The notes under the pieces: generated by a model
The model's input: only the letters and a program-made list of their open reading frames with translations
Databases searched by the model: none
Told to the model about the DNA's origin: nothing
Program-made: the position numbers and the translations under genes
DNA from: Knoellia sinensis KCTC 19936
Lineage (GTDB): Bacteria; Actinomycetota; Actinomycetes; Actinomycetales; Dermatophilaceae
DNA: 64,000 bases
Direction of reading: 5' to 3'
NCBI RefSeq assembly: GCF_000768705.1
Contig: NZ_AVPJ01000008.1
Coordinates: 93,141 to 157,140 of the forward strand
Shown here: positions 33,856 through 41,886 of the stretch, piece after piece
Numbering within the stretch: position 1 is the stretch's first letter
How the letters are laid out: each line of letters opens with the position of its first letter

Positions 33856-34277
33856 CGGAGCACCTGCCTCGACGCGGTCCCCGCGACCGAGGCACCGTTG
33901 AGCTCGTGGGAGATGTGCTCGCGGGTGAGGTCGAGCAGCATGCGCACGTGCGCATCGGCGAGTCGATAGAAGACCAACCGCCCTTCGCGGCGTCCCGTCA
34001 CCACTCCCGAGGCGCGGAGCATCCGCAGCGACTGTGACACCGTCGCCTCCAGCGTCCCCGTCGCGGCGGCGAGGTCGCACACGCACAGCTCGCCGGCCTC
34101 GAGCAGCGCGAACAGGAGGCGCGAGCGCGTCGGGTCCCCCAACAGCTTGAACATGCTCGCGGCCCGAGTCAGTTCGTCGGCCGGCAGCGTCGCGTCGATC
34201 ACCATCTGCACCTTGTCCGGGTGGACGCAGTGGACCGAGCAGCCGTCCAGGCCAATGACCGTGTCATCTGATCGCAT
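33852..34277 (-). CDS. ArsR/SmtB-family metal repressor (CadC-like)
   Basis: The 141-residue winged-helix repressor has an alpha-3-type metal site as in CadC: C13 and C17 (DGCSVHCVHP) plus C65 and C67 (ELCVCDLA). The spacing equals CadC C7/C11 and C58/C60. The HTH is ATGTLEATVSQSLRMLRASG. It should release DNA on binding Cd, Pb, Bi or Zn. It is the first gene of the metal-efflux operon and its start overlaps a palindrome that may be its operator. Confidence 0.9.
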   Translation of the reverse strand: MRSDDTVIGLDGCSVHCVHPDKVQMVIDATLPADELTRAASMFKLLGDPTRSRLLFALLEAGELCVCDLAAATGTLEATVSQSLRMLRASGVVTGRREGRLVFYRLADAHVRMLLDLTREHISHELNGASVAGTASRQVLR

Positions 34278-34286
34278 GCTCAGATG
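34265..34286. promoter_or_regulatory. Candidate ArsR/CadC operator
   Basis: CATCTGA-N8-TCAGATG is a perfect 7-bp inverted repeat overlapping the repressor's start codon (34277). ArsR-family operators are imperfect 12-2-12 dyads near the start, so this is a reasonable candidate. Confidence 0.5.
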
Positions 34287-34326
34287 TTAACGGCATGCTT
34301 CTCCAGCCCACAACAACCCCCATTCC

Positions 34327-34460
34327 GTATGCCGTCCGCCCACCCGTTCGTCGCGCCTCACCCGCCGCTCACCGCACCGACCAACGGTGACCCGCGCCAC
34401 ACAACGAAGCCCGCCACCCGCCCGGCGAGAGGCGGTCGCGGAGGGGAGCGGACGGCATAC
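34327..34460. repeat. Inverted pair of the GTATGCCGTCCGC 13-mer
   Basis: GTATGCCGTCCGC at 34327-34339 has an exact inverted partner GCGGACGGCATAC at 34448-34460, enclosing 108 bases. The pair fills much of the 249-base divergent spacer between the ArsR operon and the DUF485 gene. No other gene is visible there. Confidence 0.75.
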
Positions 34461-34526
34461 CCAAGGATCGACAGTGGTCCCCGAACCCGGCTGCATTGAC
34501 CGGGACCGACCACTGGAGGTGCACCC

Positions 34527-34868
34527 GTGAGCAACGACGCTCGCACCCGAGGCGACGAGGATCCCTACGTCGCCATGCAAGCCACCGACGAGTTCCAGGA
34601 ACTGCGCCGCAAGTTCCGGGGCTTCGTCTTCCCCATGACGGCGTTCTTCCTCGTCTGGTACTTCGTCTATGTGCTCCTGTCGATCTTCGCGCCCGGGTTC
34701 ATGGGCACCAAGGTCTTCGGCAACATCACCATCGGCCTGCTCTTCGGGCTCGGCCAGTTCGTGACGACGTTCGCGATCACGTTCATCTATGCCCGCTGGG
34801 CCAACCGCGAGCTCGACCCGCTCGCGGACAAGCTCGGATCGCGGCTCGACGGCGTCAAGGAGCACTGA
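34527..34868 (+). CDS. DUF485 family membrane protein
   Basis: The 113-residue protein has the DUF485 pattern: FQELRRKFRGFVFPMTAFFL, a first membrane helix, a FAPGFM loop, a second helix (FGLGQFVTTFAITFIYARWA) and a charged end. It is almost always encoded just upstream of the acetate symporter ActP, where it is thought to assist uptake. The GTG at 34527 follows GGAGGTG. Three bases separate it from actP. Confidence 0.92.
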   Translation: MSNDARTRGDEDPYVAMQATDEFQELRRKFRGFVFPMTAFFLVWYFVYVLLSIFAPGFMGTKVFGNITIGLLFGLGQFVTTFAITFIYARWANRELDPLADKLGSRLDGVKEH

Positions 34869-34871
34869 CCC

Positions 34872-36557
34872 ATGGCCTTCCTTCCCTCCCTCGCGAGCGT
34901 TGTCCCCAGCGCTGTCCCGGGCGCCCTCCCCGCTGAGACCACCAGCGTCGGCTCCCCCGCCCTCAACATCTCGATCTTCGTCGGCTTCGTCCTCGTGACG
35001 CTCGTCGTCATCATCAAGGTCGCCTCGGGCAAGAAGAGTGCCGGCGAGTTCTACACCGCGAGCGGTGGCTTCTCAGGCCGCCAGAACGGTGTCGCCATCG
35101 CCGGTGACTACCTCTCTGCCGCAAGCTTCCTCGGCATCGCCGGCGCCATCGCCCTGCAGGGCTATGACGGCTTCCTCTATTCGATCGGCTTCCTCGTCGC
35201 GTGGCTCGTCGCGCTCCTGCTCGTCGCCGAGCTCATGCGCAACACCGGCCGACTGACCATGGCCGATGTGCTGAGCTATCGCCTCAAGCAGCGCCCGGTG
35301 CGCATCGCGACCGCCGTGTCGGTGCTCGCGGTGTCGTTCTTCTACCTGCTCGCGCAGATGGCCGGTGCCGGTGGCCTCGTGTCGCTGCTGCTGGGCGTCT
35401 CGGGCGATGCCGCCCAGAACATCGTCATCGCCGTCGTCGGCATCGTGATGATCACGTACGTCCTCATCGGCGGCATGCGCGGCACCACCTGGGTGCAGAT
35501 CATCAAGGCCGTCCTGCTCATCGCGGCGACCGCGATCATGACCGTCTGGGTCCTCGGCAAGTACGGGTTCAACCTCTCGGGCCTCTTCCAGGGCGCCATC
35601 GACAAGAACCCCGCCGTCGGTGAGAAGCTCCTTGAGCCCGGTGTGAAGTACGGCGTCAACATGACGACCAAGATCGACTTCATCTCGCTGTCGCTCGCGC
35701 TGGTGTTGGGAACTGCCGGTCTGCCGCACGTGCTCCAGCGCTTCTACACCGTCCCGACGTCGAAGCAGGCGCGCAAGTCGGTCGAGTGGGCCATCTGGCT
35801 CATCGGTGGCTTCTACCTGTTGACGCTCGTCGTCGGCTACGGCGCCGGTGCGCTCGTCGGCGCCGAGGAGATCAACGCCGCACCCGGCAAGGCGAACTCG
35901 GCCGCGCCGTTGCTCGCCTTCGAGCTCGGCGGCAGCACGTTCCTCGGCATCATCTCGGGCATCGCCTTCGCCACGATCCTCGCGGTGGTCGCCGGCCTGA
36001 CGATCACGGCGTCGGCGACGTTCGCACACGACATCTACAAGGAGGTCATCAAGAAGGGCGAGTCGACGTCCGACCAGGAGGTCAAGGTCGCCCGCATCGC
36101 TGCCCTCGTGATCGGTGCCGTCGCGATCCTCGGTGGCATGTTCGCCAAGAGCCAGAACATCGCCTTCCTCGTGGCGCTCGCGTTCGCGGTGGCGGCGTCG
36201 GCGAACCTGCCGACGATCCTCTACTCGCTGTTCTGGAAGCGCTTCAACACCCGCGGCGCACTCTGGTCGATCTATGGCGGTCTCATCTCGACGATCGGCC
36301 TGATCATCTTCAGCCCTGTGGTGTCCGGCAAGGCGCCCTTGGTCGAGGGCGGTCCGTCGCCGTCGATGATCACCAACCCGGACATCGACTTCTCGTGGTT
36401 CCCGCTCGACAACCCGGGCCTCGTCACAATCCCGCTGGCATTCTTCCTCGGCTGGCTCGGCACGGTGACGAGTTCCGAGTACAACGCGCAGAAGTACGCC
36501 GAGATGGAGGTGCGTTCGCTCACCGGTCACGGTGTGGCGAAGGCCCTGGATCACTGA
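34872..36557 (+). CDS. actP: Cation/acetate symporter
   Basis: The 561-residue SSS-family symporter has about 13 membrane helices, FYTASGGFSGRQNGVAIAGD followed by YLSAASFLGIAGAIALQGYD, and LGTAGLPHVLQRFYTVPTSK, the ActP signature. It imports acetate and related monocarboxylates with sodium. It forms an operon with DUF485, and acs (43.8 kb) would activate the acetate taken up. A strong hairpin follows the stop. Confidence 0.93.
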   Translation: MAFLPSLASVVPSAVPGALPAETTSVGSPALNISIFVGFVLVTLVVIIKVASGKKSAGEFYTASGGFSGRQNGVAIAGDYLSAASFLGIAGAIALQGYDGFLYSIGFLVAWLVALLLVAELMRNTGRLTMADVLSYRLKQRPVRIATAVSVLAVSFFYLLAQMAGAGGLVSLLLGVSGDAAQNIVIAVVGIVMITYVLIGGMRGTTWVQIIKAVLLIAATAIMTVWVLGKYGFNLSGLFQGAIDKNPAVGEKLLEPGVKYGVNMTTKIDFISLSLALVLGTAGLPHVLQRFYTVPTSKQARKSVEWAIWLIGGFYLLTLVVGYGAGALVGAEEINAAPGKANSAAPLLAFELGGSTFLGIISGIAFATILAVVAGLTITASATFAHDIYKEVIKKGESTSDQEVKVARIAALVIGAVAILGGMFAKSQNIAFLVALAFAVAASANLPTILYSLFWKRFNTRGALWSIYGGLISTIGLIIFSPVVSGKAPLVEGGPSPSMITNPDIDFSWFPLDNPGLVTIPLAFFLGWLGTVTSSEYNAQKYAEMEVRSLTGHGVAKALDH

Positions 36558-36579
36558 TCCCTGGCGTTCTCTCGCCTCG

Positions 36580-36619
36580 TGTGCCCCAGCGTTCCCTTCC
36601 CGGGAGCGTTGGGGCACAC
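36580..36619. terminator. Terminator after actP
   Basis: GTGTGCCCCAGCGTTCCC pairs with GGGAGCGTTGGGGCACAC (36602-36619), 16 of 18 positions, across a 4-base loop. It lies 22 bases past the actP stop. Confidence 0.85.
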
Positions 36620-36629
36620 GACGTTTCGC

Positions 36630-36642
36630 GTATGCCGTCCGC
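36630..36642 (+). repeat. GTATGCCGTCCGC 13-mer copy
   Basis: This exact 13-mer follows the actP terminator in the spacer to the convergent Fic gene. Confidence 0.65.
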
Positions 36643-36685
36643 CCACCTTCAGTTGCGGCGCGCAGGCCCTGCCGCAGTCCGAGGC

Positions 36686-37279
36686 CTAGCTGCGCGCGAA
36701 CTCCACCAACGCGGCGTACTCGCCGCGATCGGCTTGGCGAAGCGCCGCGATGTACGCCTTGCGCACCTCACTGACTGCGGCGAGATCCCGACTGCCCCAT
36801 GTGAACGGTGGCGCGCCCACGACCCGCAGGAGCAGGTCGGTGAGCAACCTGGCGTGGCGGCCGTTCCCGTTCGCGAAGGGGTGGATCGCGACGAGCTGGT
36901 GATGAAACCGCACGGCCGCCGCGTCGATGGTCAGGACGGAGTCCGCGGCGAACCAGAATCTTGCGTCGTCGACAAGATCCCGGACGGCCACCGGAACCGC
37001 GGCTGCGTCCACGCCGATGTTGAGCGTGCGTGACCGGTAGGTGCCTGCCCATGTCCACACATCCCCAAGCATGTCTCGGTGCAAATCACGCACAGCTTTG
37101 TCATCCAGCAGGGAGTCCAAGCTGTTGCGGCGGCCGTACCACTTGGTCGCCGCAACGAGAATGTTCTCAGCCTCGGCCTCGTTGAGGTCCCCCATCGTGA
37201 CGATCCATGACTGCTTGAGCTTGTCTCGCTCTTCGCGGGGCAACGGTGTCGCACCCTCAGCCTGGTCATCCCAATCCAT
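36686..37279 (-). CDS. Fic/Doc family protein (mobile mystery protein B type)
   Basis: The 197-residue protein carries the Fic motif HPFANGNGRHAR (133-144), which transfers AMP or another nucleotide to target proteins. VRDLHRDMLGDVWTWAGTYR is the usual upstream helix of this subgroup. The acidic residue of HxFx(D/E)GNGR is replaced by Ala-Asn, as common in the mobile mystery protein B group. No inhibitory-helix motif is obvious in this protein. It is coupled to an XRE regulator (14-bp overlap), the standard partner. Confidence 0.9.
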   Translation of the reverse strand: MDWDDQAEGATPLPREERDKLKQSWIVTMGDLNEAEAENILVAATKWYGRRNSLDSLLDDKAVRDLHRDMLGDVWTWAGTYRSRTLNIGVDAAAVPVAVRDLVDDARFWFAADSVLTIDAAAVRFHHQLVAIHPFANGNGRHARLLTDLLLRVVGAPPFTWGSRDLAAVSEVRKAYIAALRQADRGEYAALVEFARS

Positions 37280-37742
37280 GGCGCCAGAGGCCGGGTTGCG
37301 TCCGATAGAAGTCGGTCAGAGTCGCGAGCTGCTTCGCAAGCTCGCTGTCCGCGACGGCCTGATCTTCGAGTGCCATGGTGTGCGCCACCTGCTCGACGCG
37401 TTCGCGTGCGCGACGTCGGGCTTGGTCAGTGACCATCTCTTCCAGCGGACGACGGGGGACGAGTGCGTACACAACGTCGCACTCGAGGGCGTCTGCGGCG
37501 CGAATCAACGTGTCGAGGCGGGCGACGCTGTCACGCTCGGACCTCTCCAAGCGCGTGACGCTGGGCTGCGACACCCCCATTCGCTCTGCCAGCTCCTCGG
37601 CAGTCATGCCAAGCGCTTCTCGGATCGCGCGAATCCACCCGCCATGGGGTCGCGCCCCTTGTGCAGGAAGTTGGCGCCACGCCTCGAAGCGGCCCTCGAG
37701 GGACGCTCGCGCACGTGTCTGGGTTCGGCGACGATCAACCAC
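37266..37742 (-). CDS. XRE-family regulator (mobile mystery protein A type)
   Basis: The 158-residue protein has an XRE HTH in the middle (IREALGMTAEELAERMGVSQ, PSVTRLERSERD, LDTLIRAADALECDVVYALV), the pattern of mobile mystery protein A. It precedes and overlaps the Fic gene by 14 bases. This two-gene cassette is scattered among mobile DNA and behaves like a toxin-antitoxin unit, though its exact function is not settled. Palindromes upstream suggest autoregulation. Confidence 0.88.
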   Translation of the reverse strand: MVDRRRTQTRARASLEGRFEAWRQLPAQGARPHGGWIRAIREALGMTAEELAERMGVSQPSVTRLERSERDSVARLDTLIRAADALECDVVYALVPRRPLEEMVTDQARRRARERVEQVAHTMALEDQAVADSELAKQLATLTDFYRTQPGLWRHGLG

Positions 37743-37760
37743 CCTTCACCTCCACTGGGG

Positions 37761-37776
37761 ATACGTCTAAACGTAT
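37761..37776. promoter_or_regulatory. Candidate operator of the XRE/Fic pair
   Basis: ATACGT-CTAA-ACGTAT is a perfect 6-bp inverted repeat 19 bases upstream of the XRE start. A looser copy (ATACGTTCGTACGCAT) lies at 37827-37842, so two sites may be used. The surrounding DNA is AT-rich for this genome. Confidence 0.55.
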
Positions 37777-37910
37777 GCCTTGGTGCTCTGTTCATGCATT
37801 AGACTACATGACATCCGGCGAGATCCATACGTTCGTACGCATGCCTTTGCGGAGGAACCCGTGCGCTCCGGCGGGGCCATACTGAGATCAACGTGTGAGG
37901 GAGGTCAGCA

Positions 37911-38471
37911 ATGCGTCGACTGGTCTCTGCGGGCACTTGCCTGTGGTTCGCCATGACCCTCGGGGCGTGCGCGTCAGGGGCGAACGGCAGCAGTTCGGAG
38001 TCCGCGCCTCTGCAGAGCCAGGCAAGCGTCGCTGGGGGAAACCCACAGAACCCCACGGCGAGTCGCTCCGGGCCTCTCCCCGACGACGGCATGGCCTCCT
38101 GTGTCGAGGGCTACTCACCCGCGGCTCTCAGCGGGCGGGCGTTCGCCTTCGATGGAGTCGTGGTGGAGATCGGCCCCTCGGTCTCCGATCGAGGCGACTT
38201 GGATCTGAACTATCCGGGCGTGACATTCAAGGTCCAGGAATGGTTCTCCGGAGGCCGGGCGGACACCGTCACAGTGGACTTGCCCGTTGCCAACACAGTC
38301 GCCTACGGCGAGATCCCGGAGGACGCCTACGGGGTCGGCACACGACTGCTCGTCAGCGGTGAACCGAGATGGGATGGGTCCCCGCTGGACGCACCCATTG
38401 CGTGGGCCTGCGGTTTCACTCGCTACTACGACCCAGAAACGGCGGCGGCGTGGCGGGCTGCGCTCCGCTGA
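37911..38471 (+). CDS. Putative lipoprotein
   Basis: The 186-residue protein has a signal peptide ending in the lipobox LGAC (MRRLVSAGTCLWFAMTLGAC), then a Ser/Gly-rich linker and a beta-rich domain (GRAFAFDGVVVEIG, VTFKVQEWFSGGRADTVTVD). The domain pattern resembles small OB-like or tissue-inhibitor-like extracellular domains, but the family is not recognised. AGGGAGG precedes the ATG. It is followed 37 bases later by another lipoprotein gene. Confidence 0.75.
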   Translation: MRRLVSAGTCLWFAMTLGACASGANGSSSESAPLQSQASVAGGNPQNPTASRSGPLPDDGMASCVEGYSPAALSGRAFAFDGVVVEIGPSVSDRGDLDLNYPGVTFKVQEWFSGGRADTVTVDLPVANTVAYGEIPEDAYGVGTRLLVSGEPRWDGSPLDAPIAWACGFTRYYDPETAAAWRAALR

Positions 38472-38508
38472 CCCGGAACCTCGGGCGCCCTGTGCACGTC
38501 CTAGGTAG

Positions 38509-39288
38509 GTGATCTTGGCCCGCCATGCCCGAAGCGCCTTCGCTGTCGCCTTGATGCTGGCCGTCGTCGCGTGCGGCGCAGGAGGCCACGATGCCTCCCC
38601 TGGGGCTGCTTCGGCCTCGGGCGCGTCGGCTGGTCAGGCTCTGGTTGGTTGCGGGGGCGAGTCGCCGGGATGGTCGCCCTCGGCAATGGAGCGCGGGATC
38701 GAGAGCAGGTTCAGTGAAGACGAACTGAGTGCATCGCTCGAGTCCCTCGTGAAGAGGGCCGGCGTCGACGCACCCACCGCACTCAGAGGCGTCGCCATCG
38801 AGACGGCACCATGGATCGTGCTGACGGAGTCCGAGCACGCCGTGACGATCGGAACCGGCACTTGGGGCGCCCAAGGCCCCGGCAAGGACGGCCAAGTCGT
38901 CAATCTGGAGAAGGAAGGAGCACGCTGGGCGGCGGTCTCCTGGGGCGACTGTCCGAAACTTCGCCCCTTCGTCACCCACGGAGATGCGTGGGTTGAGCTG
39001 AGTGCCCCGGATGACCTCGACCGGTCATCGACCCAGATCGCACTGGGCGTTCACGAAGTCTCATGCAGCAGTGGCAGGGACCCCCGGCCCTTCTTGCGAG
39101 ACCCGAGGATCATCGAGGATGACCACAGCGTGACCATCTCGTGGACCGTCGAGGAACCCACCGGCGCCAACAACTGTCAAGGAACGATGCCGGTCCCACA
39201 GCTGGTCCGTTTGCAGGAGCCCTTGGGTGATCGGGTTCTCCTCGACGGTTCCTATTGGCCAGCGCGCCCCATCGATGGGCCTCGCTGA
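38509..39288 (+). CDS. Putative lipoprotein
   Basis: The 259-residue protein has a lipoprotein signal (SAFAVALMLAVVAC) and a Gly/Ala/Ser linker, then a domain of about 220 residues with several cysteines (VGCGGES, WGDCPKL, VSCSSG, NNCQGTM). No family is recognised. The start is GTG at 38509 or TTG two codons later; the distance from the preceding lipoprotein suggests shared transcription. Confidence 0.7.
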   Translation: MILARHARSAFAVALMLAVVACGAGGHDASPGAASASGASAGQALVGCGGESPGWSPSAMERGIESRFSEDELSASLESLVKRAGVDAPTALRGVAIETAPWIVLTESEHAVTIGTGTWGAQGPGKDGQVVNLEKEGARWAAVSWGDCPKLRPFVTHGDAWVELSAPDDLDRSSTQIALGVHEVSCSSGRDPRPFLRDPRIIEDDHSVTISWTVEEPTGANNCQGTMPVPQLVRLQEPLGDRVLLDGSYWPARPIDGPR

Positions 39289-39414
39289 GTCCGACACCGC
39301 CGGCTGCAGAGTGGTGTCTCCGTCACGGCGTGGCACCCAGTCTCCTTGGATGTCAACCGAAGTGGCCGGCATACGCGTCTTCCCGGTATCGCAACACTCA
39401 CCGAGGAGGACACC

Positions 39415-39951
39415 ATGAACCGCAGGACCATTCGCCGCAGCGCCGCCGCCCTTGCCTTGGGTCTCGTCGCTTCCACCGCACCCGCCGCCGTCGGCGCGTC
39501 GAGTGCCTCCGCCGCTCCGTACTGCGGCATCACCTGGGGATCGCTCACCAAGTCGTCGACCACCATGAAGGCCACGACCGTCAGGGGTCTGCGGGCAGGA
39601 CGTCACGCCTGCTTCGACCGGCTCGTGATCGACCAGCGTGGCCCGGCCACCGGCTACCACGTCCGCTACGTCCCGCAGGTCACGCAGGATGGCTCGGGCA
39701 ACGTCGTCCCGGTCGCCGGCGGGGCCAAGCTCCAGGTCATCACCCGGGCTGCCCGCTACACGACGCCACCGGCCATGCCGAACGTCAGCGGCTTCAGGAC
39801 ATTCCGCCAGGTGAAGTGGGCCGGCTCGTTCGAGGGTCAGTCGACCGTCGGGCTCGGGGTGCGGGCGCGTCTGCCGTTCCGGGTCTTCACGATCAACGAC
39901 AGGGCTACCGGCACGAGCCGCCTCGTCATCGACGTCGCCCACCGCTGGTGA
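39415..39951 (+). CDS. Secreted AMIN-like domain protein
   Basis: The 178-residue protein has a cleavable signal peptide (RRSAAALALGLVASTAPAAV then GASSASAAP) and a single domain with HACFDRLVIDQRG, GYHVRYVPQVTQDGSG and RVFTINDRATGTSRLVIDV. This matches the AMIN-like domain found in actinobacterial secreted proteins, probably binding the cell wall. GAGGAGGAC gives a good ribosome site for the ATG at 39415. A 25-bp perfect hairpin follows. Confidence 0.78.
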   Translation: MNRRTIRRSAAALALGLVASTAPAAVGASSASAAPYCGITWGSLTKSSTTMKATTVRGLRAGRHACFDRLVIDQRGPATGYHVRYVPQVTQDGSGNVVPVAGGAKLQVITRAARYTTPPAMPNVSGFRTFRQVKWAGSFEGQSTVGLGVRARLPFRVFTINDRATGTSRLVIDVAHRW

Positions 39952-39979
39952 CCTGACTCGATCAGTCGAGCAACAACCC

Positions 39980-40040
39980 GTCGAGAGTAGGCAAAGTCCC
40001 GCCTCAGCAGGGGCCAGGCGGGACTTTGCCTACTCTCGAC
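39980..40040. terminator. Bidirectional terminator hairpin
   Basis: A perfect 25-bp inverted repeat (arms 39980-40004 and 40016-40040, starting GTCGAGAGTAGGCAAAGTCC) with an 11-base loop lies between convergent genes, 28 bases after one stop and 9 bases from the phhA stop. Confidence 0.9.
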
Positions 40041-40049
40041 TGCTGTGTG

Positions 40050-40967
40050 TCAGGCGGTGGGGGCCTCGACGAGTCCGCGCTCGACGGCTTCCGCCCTGAG
40101 CTTGGCCGCGAGGTCGTCGTCGACCTCGTCGAAGAACGTGCCCACGACGTCCTCGAGCTCGTCGACGCTCTCGGCGCAGAACAGGATCGGCTGGTAGTGC
40201 GTGATGTCGTAGTTCAGCGTGCCCATGTCCGCGAGGTCGAGCGCGCGGTGCTCCATGTGCCCGAACTCGTCCATCTCGCCCGTGCTCGACAGGATGCCGG
40301 CGCCGTAGGCCTTGACCTCGCCGTGCTCGCGCATCACGCCGAACTCCATCGAGAACCAGAACACGTCGGCGATGAACTTCATCGCCTCGTCGGTCTCGAC
40401 TCGCAGGGACGCCTTGCCCGCAGCCTCGGTGATTCGCGCGAATCGCGGTGAGGCGAGCTGGTTTCCGTGCCCGATGACCTCGTGGATGATGTCCGGCTCG
40501 GGGGTGTAGAGGGGCTCGCTGCCGTGGCGGAGGTATTGCGTCGAGTTGAACGTCTTCGCGCCCAGGTCGCCGTAGAAGTCGCGCAGCGGGACGAGCCCCG
40601 GCGCAGCGATGTAGGTCCAGCCGGTGATCGGCTCGAGTCGCTCCGTGACTTCGTGCAGTTGCGGCACGTGCTCGGTCGGGAGGCCCAGCGCATGCTTCGC
40701 CACGACGTACTCACTGTGCGCGTACTTCTCGTGCTTCGGCGCGAGCTCGTGGCTCACGGTCCGCCAGATCTCGTGCTCGGCATCGGTGTAGTCGATGACC
40801 GGGATCGGCTCGCCGCGTGTCCACGCGAGAGCTGCTCCGGCGATCTCGCCCCGGCGGGCGAGGTAGTGGGCGTCGTTGCGCCCGGGGTGGTTGTCGCTCA
40901 GGTGAACCTCGACGGATCCGTCGTCGTGTTGGGTCACCGGCGAGTACAACTGGCCTTCTTCGAACAT
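40050..40967 (-). CDS. phhA: Phenylalanine 4-monooxygenase
   Basis: The 305-residue enzyme belongs to the biopterin-dependent aromatic amino acid hydroxylases. The iron site is H162 and H167 in PDIIHEVIGHGNQLA and E208 in WFSMEFGVM. It makes tyrosine from phenylalanine using tetrahydrobiopterin or a related pterin. The start MFEEGQLYSPVTQHDDG fits the family. It is monocistronic: a terminator lies downstream, and a palindrome (CAACGGAACCGTTG) lies 54 bases upstream of the start. Confidence 0.92.
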   Translation of the reverse strand: MFEEGQLYSPVTQHDDGSVEVHLSDNHPGRNDAHYLARRGEIAGAALAWTRGEPIPVIDYTDAEHEIWRTVSHELAPKHEKYAHSEYVVAKHALGLPTEHVPQLHEVTERLEPITGWTYIAAPGLVPLRDFYGDLGAKTFNSTQYLRHGSEPLYTPEPDIIHEVIGHGNQLASPRFARITEAAGKASLRVETDEAMKFIADVFWFSMEFGVMREHGEVKAYGAGILSSTGEMDEFGHMEHRALDLADMGTLNYDITHYQPILFCAESVDELEDVVGTFFDEVDDDLAAKLRAEAVERGLVEAPTA

Positions 40968-41283
40968 GGCCCACTTCCTTGTAGGTCGTCGTTGACCTCA
41001 GTGCAGCACGATGCTGGGCACAACGGAACCGTTGCACGACACGCTGGGCACAGAGTGCACGTTCGGACCAGTCGCTGGGTCGCGATGCAGTGCACTTTGC
41101 CCACTTCGCAGGCGATCACGTGTGGCGCGTCCTTGCGTCCGCAAATCGGGTCGCCATCACGACCAGATCTCCGGACGCCCGTATGCCGTCCGCTCACCCC
41201 TGTGGACAACTCCGGTGGCGGTTTCCGCCGGTATACCTAGACTGGCTCGAGTCCTTGACGACACGACCGGGGTGGGAACACAC
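40968..41283. promoter_or_regulatory. Divergent spacer with palindrome and a GTATGCCGTCCGC copy
   Basis: This 316-base spacer between phhA and a lipoprotein gene contains no gene I can support. CAACGG-AA-CCGTTG at 41021-41034 is a perfect dyad that may bind an Lrp/AsnC or other regulator of phhA. GTATGCCGTCCGC lies at 41181-41193. Confidence 0.5.
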
Positions 41284-41886
41284 GTGCACAAGACCTGGGG
41301 CCGCGCTGCGGTCGCCCTATCCATTGCTGCGCTCGCGCTGAGCGGCTGCGGCGACACCACCGAGCCGACGGGTTCGCCGACGCCGAAGGGGTCGAGTTCT
41401 GCGGCGTCGCCGTCGGGGTCGGGCTCTCCGAGTGCGTCGGCGAGTTCGAGCGCTTCACCGACGACGAACGCGAGCGTCCCAGCGGAGGCACGCCAGCGCA
41501 CCGAAGACGGCGCCATCGCCTTCCTGCACTTCTACTTCGAGCTCTACAACAAGGCGCTCCTCGATCCACCAAATGCACCGAACCTGTTTGCCTACGCGGA
41601 CAAGGACTGCATCGCCTGCAAGAAGACGCAGGATCTGTTCACGGAGTACGCCGAGGGCGGCTGGTCCGTCAGGGAGTCTGGCGTCAGGATCGAGAATGCA
41701 GCCCTTGCGACCGAGGCCACAGCTCCAAAGGTCATCGTCAACTTCACCTTCACAGAAGCCACTCAGCCGCTTTATCAGAACGGCAAGAAGACGACCCATG
41801 CGGTCCCCGCGGCGAACACGAAGAAGGGCGCCGCGTTGAAGTGGGTGAACAACGCATGGCAGATGTACGGCGTCGAGAACATGTGA
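41284..41886 (+). CDS. Putative lipoprotein (DUF6318-like)
   Basis: The 200-residue protein has a lipoprotein signal ending LSGC (AVALSIAALALSGCGD), a long Ser/Pro/Gly linker and a domain with AIAFLHFYFELYNKALLDPP and CIACKKTQDLFTEYAEGG. A C-x2-C pair is visible. It resembles actinobacterial lipoproteins of the DUF6318 type, from memory. The GTG at 41284 is chosen because the basic residue and hydrophobic stretch follow at the right distance. It is overlapped by the next gene. Confidence 0.72.
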   Translation: MHKTWGRAAVALSIAALALSGCGDTTEPTGSPTPKGSSSAASPSGSGSPSASASSSASPTTNASVPAEARQRTEDGAIAFLHFYFELYNKALLDPPNAPNLFAYADKDCIACKKTQDLFTEYAEGGWSVRESGVRIENAALATEATAPKVIVNFTFTEATQPLYQNGKKTTHAVPAANTKKGAALKWVNNAWQMYGVENM

